DNA of 64,000 bases, taken from contig JAXLWL010000002.1 of NCBI GenBank assembly GCA_046328505.1, forward strand, positions 2,480,001 to 2,544,000, read 5' to 3'. Positions 26,994 to 34,011 of this stretch are shown piece by piece (position 1 is the stretch's first letter; each line of letters starts with the position of its first letter). The position numbers were made by a program, and so were the translations under genes. The notes beneath the pieces are model-generated. The model was not told the origin of the DNA. It saw nothing but the letters and a program-made list of their open reading frames with translations, and did not search any database. The stretch is from JBDHWG01 sp046328505. Its GTDB lineage: Bacteria > Chloroflexota > Anaerolineae > Epilineales > JAHCIE01.

Positions 26994-27196
26994 GAAAACC
27001 GAGTGGGGCGCCGCTCAACGCGACGCCCCACTCGGGGTCTCAGGAGGAAGGATGAGTTCAACAATGAATAGGGTAGGGACGAGGGTCACACAATAGGCGC
27101 GGTTACCACGCCCCTACCATGCGCCTGGGAGCCAGAGCCACCCGAGAATAAATCCGTACGGGTATATCGACCCATTCTCCCGCGCTCTTCTTTACG
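26993..27196 (-). ncRNA. Candidate small RNA (about 200 nt)
   Basis: No coding frame is convincing here. A promoter-like element identical in layout to that of the REC gene points leftward from 27203. The stretch ends in a 12-bp GC-rich hairpin (26999-27035) followed on the minus strand by TTTTCTT, a proper intrinsic terminator for leftward transcription. On the plus strand the same hairpin has no T-tract. The predicted transcript would run from about 27196 to about 26993 and end at the patatin stop codon. Inference from promoter plus terminator only. Confidence 0.45.
26999..27035 (-). terminator. Intrinsic terminator oriented leftward
   Basis: A perfect 12-bp stem (CCGAGTGGGGCG / CGCCCCACTCGG) with a 13-nt loop and, on the minus strand, a TTTTCTTA tail. 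The tail orientation means it serves leftward transcription; it could also attenuate patatin readthrough. Confidence 0.8.
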
Positions 27197-27202
27197 AGCT
27201 AC

Positions 27203-27248
27203 AGTGTACCGCGAAGCGTCCCCGTTTGGTATCAGGGAATGACCGTCA
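27203..27248 (-). promoter_or_regulatory. Promoter-like element, copy 1 (points at candidate sRNA)
   Basis: On the minus strand it reads TGACGGTCATTCCCTGA, 21 nt, then GGTACACT (TACACT as -10). The 17-mer would cover about -35 to -52, the place of an activator site or unusual -35. The same block with the same 21-nt gap occurs at 27824-27869. Confidence 0.55.
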
Positions 27249-27314
27249 CGGGACGGGGAAATCGCTTACAGTTTCGGCGGGAAAAACCCCGACAGGCGCC
27301 GCTTCGCCGCGTTG

Positions 27315-27773
27315 CTAAGTCAGGAGCGCCTCGATCCTGGCAGCGGCCGTCGGCGCCTTCGCCAACCTTGCCACGGCGGTTTCGCGGTCGATGGCGCGGC
27401 GGATAAGACACAGGACACTGGACAGCCACTCCTGATCCAGATATTCCTTAGGAATGCTACTGTACGCGCCCGCCTCCCAGAGGCACTGGCGGTACTGGCG
27501 CAGGTGCAGCGGGAGCAGCACGACTGTGCGCAGCCTCGGGTTGAGGCGAGCGATCTCGCGCACGAGGTCTGGCGTCTCAGGCCCCACCAACTCCCAGTCC
27601 AGAAAGATGACGTCGTCCTGATCGGCCAGGGTGCGCGCCAGCAGAGCCTGGCGTGTGTCCGTGTGGGCTATCTGCACATCGTGGCGCACGAGCGCCAACG
27701 CCGCCTGCAGAAGCTCGCGTATCAGGGCCAGCGTCTCCTCATCTGAAACCGCAATCACCGCCCGGAGCCCCAT
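27315..27773 (-). CDS. Stand-alone receiver-like (REC) domain protein
   Basis: A 152-residue protein with a receiver-domain fold: acidic pair Asp11-Glu12, phospho-acceptor Asp59 in DVIFLDWELVG and the conserved lysine (about 109) in SSIPKEY. No output domain follows; a short helical tail ends the protein. The usual switch Thr/Ser after the fourth strand is replaced (VVLLPLH), so phosphorylation signalling may be altered. It lies beside a NarL-type two-component pair but has its own promoter-like element. It may be a phosphate sink or adaptor; function is inferred from the fold only. Confidence 0.7.
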   Translation of the reverse strand: MGLRAVIAVSDEETLALIRELLQAALALVRHDVQIAHTDTRQALLARTLADQDDVIFLDWELVGPETPDLVREIARLNPRLRTVVLLPLHLRQYRQCLWEAGAYSSIPKEYLDQEWLSSVLCLIRRAIDRETAVARLAKAPTAAARIEALLT

Positions 27774-27823
27774 GTGCTCTCACCTACTAACCAGCGCTAC
27801 GGCGAAGATCATCGCCCATGGCT

Positions 27824-27869
27824 AGTGTACCCGAGGAATCGCGGCGAGTCTGTCAGGGAATCACCGTCA
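27824..27869 (-). promoter_or_regulatory. Promoter-like element, copy 2 (REC gene)
   Basis: Minus strand: TGACGGTGATTCCCTGA, 21 nt, GGTACACT. The predicted transcript start at about 27817 would give a leader of about 44 nt before the ATG at 27773. It matches copy 1 at 16 of 17 positions in the upstream block. Confidence 0.55.
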
Positions 27870-27951
27870 GGTGGAGAGCAGAGAGCGGACAGTCAGGCGG
27901 GAGAAATGACAGCGCGCACGAGGGAAATAGTCCGACAACGATCACGGCAAG

Positions 27952-27982
27952 CGGCGGGTGGGGCAACAATGCCCACCCGCCG
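27952..27982 (-). terminator. Terminator hairpin of the histidine kinase / regulator operon
   Basis: An 11-bp perfect stem CGGCGGGTGGG / CCCACCCGCCG with a 9-nt loop lies 132 nt downstream of the response-regulator stop. The T-content after it is modest on both strands. Confidence 0.6.
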
Positions 27983-28114
27983 TTTGTGCCTCACATATTG
28001 GCTGTGATGGCATGACGAGGGAATCAATAATGGGATAACCCTCGCGTTTGACACATCATACACCATCTTTGCCGGGCGCAGAGAGGAGAGTCGCTTCCGC
28101 TGGGTGAAGGTCTC

Positions 28115-28771
28115 TCAACTATTGGCGAGGAGGCCGCGGGCGAGGGCATACTGCACCAGGGCGGCCCGACTGTGGAGGTTGAGCTTCTGCATGATGCGCG
28201 TGCGGTATGTCTCAACGCTCTTGGGGCTGAGCACCAGCTTTTCGGCGATCTCGCCCGCCGTATAGCCCAGCGCGATGAGCTTCAGCACTTCGCGCTCGCG
28301 GTCACTCAGGTGCTCATACGTGTCACCGGCTTCGCCCTGTTGCAGGCGATTCAGGTAGTCCTCCAACACCATGCGCGTGGCCGAAGGATACAGGAAAGCG
28401 CCGCCCTGCGCGACGACGCGAATGGCGTTGACCAGCTCGGTATCGACGGTAGACTTCAGGACGTAGCCGGCCGCGCCCGCCTTGAGCACCGGAAAGAGAT
28501 ACCGTTCCTGGGCGTGGACGGTCAGGATAAGCACGTGCGTGTCAGGGTCGAGGGCACGAATGCGGCGCGTCGCCTCCAGCCCATCCATCTCCGGCATGGA
28601 GATATCCATGATGACAATGTCCGGCTTGAGCTCCTGTGTCCGCGACACGGCCTCCATACCGTTCCCCGCCTCACCAACGACCTCCATGTCGGGCTCGCTC
28701 TCCAGGAGGGCGCGCAGCCCCAGACGCACAACGGGGTGGTCATCGACCAACAACACGCGCAGCTTGCTCAT
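28115..28771 (-). CDS. NarL/FixJ-family response regulator
   Basis: About 218 residues. A receiver domain at the N-terminus (RVLLVDDHPVVRLGLRALLE, phospho-acceptor Asp56 in DIVIMDISMP) is followed by a LuxR-type helix-turn-helix (LSDREREVLKLIALGYTAGE and LVLSPKSVETYRTRIMQKL). It regulates transcription after phosphorylation by its kinase. The start at 28771 overlaps the end of the kinase gene by 32 nt, so they are translationally linked; an ATG four codons upstream (28783) is possible. Confidence 0.93.
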   Translation of the reverse strand: MSKLRVLLVDDHPVVRLGLRALLESEPDMEVVGEAGNGMEAVSRTQELKPDIVIMDISMPEMDGLEATRRIRALDPDTHVLILTVHAQERYLFPVLKAGAAGYVLKSTVDTELVNAIRVVAQGGAFLYPSATRMVLEDYLNRLQQGEAGDTYEHLSDREREVLKLIALGYTAGEIAEKLVLSPKSVETYRTRIMQKLNLHSRAALVQYALARGLLANS

Positions 28772-29825
28772 AAGAAAGGCCATTCCAGGGCGTGCTCGCC
28801 AGCGGAGCAGCGGCTATGATTCGCGTACCGGCGCCGGGCCGCGAGCTTATGGTCAACTCACCACCTACCAGGGTTAGCCGCTCCCGCATGCCGACCAGCC
28901 CAAGACCGTGCCGGCCGTCGGCGCGCCGAGCCGCGGGATCGAAGCCCACGCCATTATCCACGATTTCCATTGTGAGTCGGTTGCCGTCGCGGACCAGGGA
29001 CACGCTCGCCTCGGTCGCGTGCGCGTAGCGAGCGATGTTAGTCAGTCCCTCCTGGGCGACGCGGTAGAAGGCGAGCTCAACCGCGCTCGGCAGCCGCCCC
29101 CCCAACCCCGTGACCTGGAGAGTCGCGTGTGCGGGACAAGCGTCGTTGAATTCGTCCACGCGCCACGCCAGCGCCGCCTCCAGGCCCAGGTCGTCCAGGA
29201 TCGTCGGGCGCAGCTCCAACGCCACGCGGCGAACCTCTTCGAGCGCCTCGGCCGTGAGCTTGCGCAGCTCGTGCACGTGTTGGCGCGCCTCTTCGGGCGT
29301 TGGTGAGCGTTCCAGGAGCCGCAGCCGGACGAGCAGCGAGGTCAACGCCTGCGCCGCCTCGTCGTGCAGTTCGCGGGCCACCCGCCGACGCTCCTCTTCC
29401 TGGGCTTCCAGGATCTCGCCGGACAGGCGGTGTAGCTCCTTGCGGTCATGTTCCAGCGTAGCGAGCATCTGGTTGACCGTGTCGATGAGCCTGTCGAAGC
29501 GCTCGTCGCTGAGTGGTCCGGCCTCGATATGCACATCGAGATTGCCCTGGCGCACGGTGTCGACGCCCCGTTGGAGGTTATCCACCGGCTGAAGCGCCAG
29601 ACGCAACACGACGAAGTTCACCGCGAAGCTGATAGCAAGCCCGGATGCGGCGAAGATGAGAATCAGCGTGGCGGGGGGATTATCGGGAAAGGTGCTAACG
29701 CTCCAGGCCGTGATGATGGTGCCGGCAATCGCGCCCAACGCCACAATTGCCGAATTCGCCAGGAGTATTTTGTAGAAGAGCGGAATGCGGAGCAGCCGCT
29801 CCCACAGAGATCGCTTGTGGCCCAC
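28740..29825 (-). CDS. NarX/DegS-type sensor histidine kinase
   Basis: About 361 residues. Two membrane helices (about 16-41 and 51-77) bracket a very short external loop, so it probably senses a membrane or internal signal. A HAMP linker follows, then the HisKA_3 dimerisation helix with His154 in ARELHDEAAQ, and an ATPase domain with EGLTNIARYAHA, DNGVGFDP and GLGLVGMRERL. The GTG start at 29825 is preferred to an ATG at 29864 because GAGAGGG precedes it and a promoter-like -10 (29867-29872) would place the ATG upstream of the transcript. Confidence 0.92.
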   Translation of the reverse strand: MGHKRSLWERLLRIPLFYKILLANSAIVALGAIAGTIITAWSVSTFPDNPPATLILIFAASGLAISFAVNFVVLRLALQPVDNLQRGVDTVRQGNLDVHIEAGPLSDERFDRLIDTVNQMLATLEHDRKELHRLSGEILEAQEEERRRVARELHDEAAQALTSLLVRLRLLERSPTPEEARQHVHELRKLTAEALEEVRRVALELRPTILDDLGLEAALAWRVDEFNDACPAHATLQVTGLGGRLPSAVELAFYRVAQEGLTNIARYAHATEASVSLVRDGNRLTMEIVDNGVGFDPAARRADGRHGLGLVGMRERLTLVGGELTISSRPGAGTRIIAAAPLASTPWNGLSYEQAARVVGR

Positions 29826-29866
29826 CTTATATTGCCCTCTCCCGCCCGTTGTACACAGCGGCATTT

Positions 29867-29896
29867 AGTGTACCACGGACGCGAGACGAGCGCCAA
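29867..29896 (-). promoter_or_regulatory. Promoter of the histidine kinase operon
   Basis: Minus strand TTGGCG, 18-nt spacer, TACACT. A start at about 29860 gives a leader of about 35 nt to the GTG codon. Confidence 0.55.
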
Positions 29897-29915
29897 ACCA
29901 GGCGGCGCGCCCGGT

Positions 29916-30869
29916 CTATTCGGCACGCAGGTAGGTATCGCGAACCAGGGCGCGGTAGGCCGAGGTATCCATCGCCGTGACGACGCTCGCGTTGGGCGCC
30001 TGGGCGCCGCTGCCCGGCCGGATCCATGAGCGGCGGTCCACCACAGTGGCGCCGCGGGTGTGCTCGCCGCGCGTCTCGATCGCAACGTGGTATGTCCCCA
30101 CGGTAGCAATGCCAGGCTCAATGGCGACCGCCATCGCCGCCGGGTCGGCCGGGCCAATCTTGTCGCTAACGCCGAGGTGGTCCGTATCACGCTCCAGGAG
30201 GAAGCGCATCAGCCGCCCGCCGAGCTGGCAGCAGGGCATCGACGCGTTCTCGATGGCGGCAATCTCGTCTGCGCTTATCGTGCCGTACGCTTTGATGACG
30301 TCGTAGGGAACGAGGGTCGTCGGGATGCCCGAGCGCATCACGACATCGGCCGCCTCGGGATCAATGTAGATGTTGAACTCGGCCGCTGCCGTCACATTGC
30401 CGCCGGTGATATCGCCGCCCATGATGACCAGGGACGGAATCCGCCTGGCCAGCCGCGGCTCCTGCACCAGGGCCAGGGCGATGTTAGTCAGCGGAGCGAG
30501 CGTCACCAGTTCGACGGGCTCCTTCGCATCCATGAAGGTGCGGATGAGGAAGGCGACGGCTGACTCGGTTTCAGCGTGGCCCGTGGGATGGGGTAGACCC
30601 AGGTTGCCCAGGCCGTCGTCGCCGTGGACGTGCTCCGCCGTTTTCCCCCACCCAACCAGCGATGTCGCCGCGCCCACGTAGACCGGCACGCGCTTGCCGG
30701 AATGCTCGACGACGGTCAGTGTGTTCCGCACGACCTTGTGCAGCGACACGTTACCGGCCACGCACGTGATGCCCAGGACGTTGAATGCGGGCGAACGGAG
30801 CGCGAGCAGCAGCGCCAGCGCGTCGTCCACGCCGGTGTCACAGTCGATGATGACGTTGCGTGGTATCAA
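29916..30869 (-). CDS. Nucleoside hydrolase (inosine/uridine-preferring type)
   Basis: A 317-residue enzyme that cleaves N-glycosidic bonds of ribonucleosides to base and ribose. The Ca2+-binding N-terminal motif IIDCDTGVDDALALLLAL (Asp9, Asp11, Asp15, Asp16) is the family hallmark; LVTLAPLTNIALAL and IMGGDITGGN follow. The start is TTG at 30869 with GGAGAGG about 4 nt upstream. It lies 13 nt after an M42 peptidase gene downstream of an ABC importer, suggesting uptake and processing of nucleosides or peptides as nutrients. Confidence 0.92.
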   Translation of the reverse strand: MIPRNVIIDCDTGVDDALALLLALRSPAFNVLGITCVAGNVSLHKVVRNTLTVVEHSGKRVPVYVGAATSLVGWGKTAEHVHGDDGLGNLGLPHPTGHAETESAVAFLIRTFMDAKEPVELVTLAPLTNIALALVQEPRLARRIPSLVIMGGDITGGNVTAAAEFNIYIDPEAADVVMRSGIPTTLVPYDVIKAYGTISADEIAAIENASMPCCQLGGRLMRFLLERDTDHLGVSDKIGPADPAAMAVAIEPGIATVGTYHVAIETRGEHTRGATVVDRRSWIRPGSGAQAPNASVVTAMDTSAYRALVRDTYLRAE

Positions 30870-30882
30870 AGCACCTCTCCGC

Positions 30883-31941
30883 TTACAGGCCCGGCGGGAG
30901 CGGGCTTTCGAGGAACGCCTTGAGCAAGGTCACGGCGCCCATCACGTCGCCCAGGTGCACCATCTCGAACGGGCTGTGGGTGTAGCGCGACGGAACGGCC
31001 AGCAGCGCGGACGGGATGCCCTGGCGAATGAACGCGCCGGCATCGCTGCCGTAGACGCCGTACACGGCGTTCTGCACCGGTACGCCGGCTACCTGCGCCG
31101 TGCGCGCCAGGGCCAGCGTCAGTGGGCGGCTGTAGGAGTAGAGGTCCTTGTGCACAAGAGCCGGGCCATCACCGAGGCGGTTCGAGACGTCGCGCTGGTC
31201 CACGCCCGGCACGTCACCCGCCAACCCCGTATCCAGGGCGATCGCGAAGTTCGCGGCCACCTGCCGTCCGATTGACTCCGCGCCGATAAGGCCCAGCTCT
31301 TCCTGCACCGTCGATACGTAGATTAGCTCATAGGCGAGGCGGGAGCGGTCTAGTTCGTCCAGGAGGCGATCCATGATCGCCAGCGCGACGCGGTTGTCCA
31401 TCGCCTTGCCGTATGCAAACGGGCCGCTCTGGCGCGTCGGCGGGTTCCAGATGACGCGGTCGCCCACGTGGACGCCGCGCGAGCGCGCCTCGGCGCGGCT
31501 ACCCGCGCCAATATCCACCCAGACGTCGTTCCAGTCCAGGTCGGTTTTCTTGCGCTGCGTCGGCGTGAGAATGTGGCCGGTCAGGGTGGCGAAGAAGCCA
31601 CTCACCGGGCCGGACGTGGTCAGGATAAGCGCCGGGTGGCCTAGCGGGAGGAAGAACGGGCTGCGCAAGCTGGGGCGCTGCTCGATGTCGCGCTGGCCGC
31701 TGGCGATCCAGACGAAGCCGTTGTCGTCGATGTGCTTGACGACGAAGGAAATTTCATCGGCGTGGCCGCCGACGACAAGGCGCGGCCCGTGGCCGCCAAC
31801 GCGGGCGATCAGGTTGCCGACGCCCGTCATCTCGATGCTCTCCACGCGGCCGGCCCAGTGCTCCGATAGCCAGGCCTGCACAGGGCCTTCGTCGCCGCCC
31901 GGGCCGGGCAGCTCGCACAACGCCTTCAGCAAGTCGAACAT
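30883..31941 (-). CDS. M42-family metallo-aminopeptidase
   Basis: About 352 residues. Zinc-ligand stretches of the M42 (FrvX / PepA / tetrahedral aminopeptidase) family are visible: VVGGHADEISFVV, YGKAMDNRVALAI and TVQEELGLIGAES, and the C-terminal RYTHSPFEMV. Such enzymes remove N-terminal residues from peptides in the cytoplasm. The start at 31941 lies 8 nt after the permease stop; longer frames overlap the permease. Its place behind a peptide-type importer suggests it digests imported peptides. Confidence 0.88.
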   Translation of the reverse strand: MFDLLKALCELPGPGGDEGPVQAWLSEHWAGRVESIEMTGVGNLIARVGGHGPRLVVGGHADEISFVVKHIDDNGFVWIASGQRDIEQRPSLRSPFFLPLGHPALILTTSGPVSGFFATLTGHILTPTQRKKTDLDWNDVWVDIGAGSRAEARSRGVHVGDRVIWNPPTRQSGPFAYGKAMDNRVALAIMDRLLDELDRSRLAYELIYVSTVQEELGLIGAESIGRQVAANFAIALDTGLAGDVPGVDQRDVSNRLGDGPALVHKDLYSYSRPLTLALARTAQVAGVPVQNAVYGVYGSDAGAFIRQGIPSALLAVPSRYTHSPFEMVHLGDVMGAVTLLKAFLESPLPPGL

Positions 31942-31949
31942 AGGGCCTC

Positions 31950-32849
31950 TCAGAGCTTCATGCGCGGGTCGAGGGTGTCGCGCAGGCCGTCGCCCAGCAG
32001 GTTGATGGCAAGCGCCGCGATGACAATCGCCAGGCCGGGAAAGGTCGTCGTCCACGGTGCGAGGCGCAGGTAGTTGCTCGCCTCGCGCAGCATGCTGCCC
32101 CACTCCGGCGTCGGCGGCTTGACGCCCAGCCCCAGGTAGCTTAGCGCCGCGGCGGTGATGATCGCGCCCGCCACACCGAGGGTCGCCAGGACGATGACCG
32201 GCGCGCTGACATTGGGCAGGATATGACGCACTATGATGAGGTGCTCGGGAACGCCGACCGACCGCGCCGCTTCGACGTAATCATGCTCACGCGCGCTGAG
32301 CACGTTGGCCCGCACGACTCGAATGTAGATGGGCGCGGCAGCGATGCCCACGGCGATCATGGCGTTGACCAGGCTCGGACCGAGCGTCGCCACGATTGCC
32401 AGGGCCAGGAGCAGTCCGGGAAACGCTAGCATGACGTCGACGCCGCGCATGATGCCACCATCGACCCAACGGCCATAGTAGCCCGATAGCAGCCCGCCGA
32501 CAAGGCCGATGACGAGCGAAATGGCGACGGCGATGATACCCATCGGCAGCGAGATCCGCGTCCCGTACATCACGCGGGAGAATATGTCGCGGCCGAAGTT
32601 GTCGGTGCCGAACGGGTGTGTGAGGCTCGGCGGCTGGAGGCGCGCCGGTGGGTTCATCTCCACGGGATCGTACGGGCTTATGACCGGCGCGGCGACGGCG
32701 CCGAAGATGAGGATGAGCAGGACGACGCCTCCAATAACCGCCCCGCGATTACGCAAGAGGCGCCGCAGGGTCTTGCGCCACATCGCTTCGGTTTGCGGTT
32801 TGAGGCCGCCGACGGGCTGCGCCAGGGCACTGGCGGGAGAGGTCGTCAT
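31950..32849 (-). CDS. ABC transporter permease, DppC/OppC type
   Basis: A 299-residue membrane protein. After a cytoplasmic N-terminus it has a helix, a periplasmic loop with PPARLQPPSLTHPFGTDNFG (typical of DppC), and five further helices. The EAA motif reads EAARSVGVPEHLIIVRHILP. It overlaps the DppB-type gene by ATGA. Confidence 0.93.
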   Translation of the reverse strand: MTTSPASALAQPVGGLKPQTEAMWRKTLRRLLRNRGAVIGGVVLLILIFGAVAAPVISPYDPVEMNPPARLQPPSLTHPFGTDNFGRDIFSRVMYGTRISLPMGIIAVAISLVIGLVGGLLSGYYGRWVDGGIMRGVDVMLAFPGLLLALAIVATLGPSLVNAMIAVGIAAAPIYIRVVRANVLSAREHDYVEAARSVGVPEHLIIVRHILPNVSAPVIVLATLGVAGAIITAAALSYLGLGVKPPTPEWGSMLREASNYLRLAPWTTTFPGLAIVIAALAINLLGDGLRDTLDPRMKL

Positions 32850-33781
32850 CGCTGGCCCTGCCCTATCCGGATGCGGGGATCGAGGGAGCCGTAGGAGATG
32901 TCAACGATCAGGTTGATCGCGATGTAGATAATCGCCACATAGAGAATGGTCGCCTGAACCACCGGGAAGTCCTTGCTCAGAATCGAATCGACGATCAGCC
33001 GCCCGATTCCCGGCCGCGCGAAAACGGCCTCGGTGATGACGGCGCCGCCAAGCAGCGCACCGAGCTGCAAGCCCATGACGGTGATGATGGGAATGAGGGC
33101 ATTCCGCAAGCCGTGCCCAATGACCACGTTCTGTTCGCGCTGGCCCTTGGCGCGCGCCGTGGTGATGTAGTCCTGCCCGAGCACTTCGAGCATCGAGCCC
33201 CGCACCAGGCGCATCAGTGGCGCGGCCGTGACCAGGCCCAGGACGAACGCAGGCATGACCAGGCGCTCCCAGCCACCCTCGCCAGTGACCGGGAACCAGC
33301 GGAGCTGCACCGAGAAGATAAAGATAACGAGCGCGCCGAGCCAGAACACCGGCATGGACACGCCGGCCATGGCAACGGCGCGCGTCGAGGTATCAAACCA
33401 GGAGTTCGGGCGCAGCGCCGCGAGGATGCCCAGGCCAAGGCCAAGGATCACGGAGATCACGAAGGCCGAGGCGGTAAGCTCGAGCGTGCTCGGCAAACGC
33501 TCGAGGATCTCCTGGCTGACCGGGCGGTTGGTCTGGAGAGAACGCGCGCCGCTGCCACGCAGCATGCCGGTGGCGAAATCGGCGTACTGCACCCAGATCG
33601 GACGATCCAGCCCCATCTCGTGGCGCACCTGCTCCAGGCGCTCGGGCGTAGCCTGGCGGTCGCCGACGTAGATAGAGGCCGGGTCGCCCGGCGTGAGGTA
33701 GAGCATCAGGAACACTAACACGCTGACTAGGAAGATGGTAGGCAGCGCGAGACCGATGCGAAGAAGGATATAGCGAAACAT
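32846..33781 (-). CDS. ABC transporter permease, DppB/OppB type
   Basis: A 311-residue membrane protein starting MFRYILLRIGLALPTIFLVS, the typical DppB opening. The TPGDPASIYVG and EVLGQDYITTARAKG (EAA-loop) motifs are present. The ATG at 33781 is the conserved family start; an upstream frame extension reads through structured leader sequence. Confidence 0.93.
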   Translation of the reverse strand: MFRYILLRIGLALPTIFLVSVLVFLMLYLTPGDPASIYVGDRQATPERLEQVRHEMGLDRPIWVQYADFATGMLRGSGARSLQTNRPVSQEILERLPSTLELTASAFVISVILGLGLGILAALRPNSWFDTSTRAVAMAGVSMPVFWLGALVIFIFSVQLRWFPVTGEGGWERLVMPAFVLGLVTAAPLMRLVRGSMLEVLGQDYITTARAKGQREQNVVIGHGLRNALIPIITVMGLQLGALLGGAVITEAVFARPGIGRLIVDSILSKDFPVVQATILYVAIIYIAINLIVDISYGSLDPRIRIGQGQR

Positions 33782-33844
33782 TCGCCGTCCCCAGGAAGTG
33801 TCGGTGAGGGCGTTTCGCAGTGACGACTTGTGAGCCTTGCGCAA

Positions 33845-33957
33845 TTCTTGCCGTATACCGCTCCCATGGGAGTAGAGACGCGGCATACCGCGCCTCTACC
33901 ACTGCCATCGGAGGCGCTGGAGATGGCTCTCCAGCGCCAGCGCTATTGAGGCAAGAA
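33845..33957 (-). promoter_or_regulatory. Three-way-junction-like structure between binding-protein and permease genes
   Basis: An outer stem (TTCTTGCC 33845-33852 with GGCAAGAA 33950-33957) encloses two hairpins: a 12-bp near-perfect stem at 33872-33899 (GTAGAGACGCGG / CCGCGCCTCTAC) and an 11-bp perfect stem at 33913-33938 (GGCGCTGGAGA / TCTCCAGCGCC). In transporter operons, structures at this position often protect the binding-protein mRNA and lower permease expression. Confidence 0.6.
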
Positions 33958-34011
33958 CTACTCACACTCCATCAGTCACCACTACATTCCAGGCACCTCA
34001 GTAATCGACCG

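Noticed and set aside
27052..27096. 14-codon frame on the plus strand with a strong AGGAGG site
   Set aside because: Too short to support as a gene, and the surrounding evidence favours a minus-strand transcript. It could be revisited if translation data exist.
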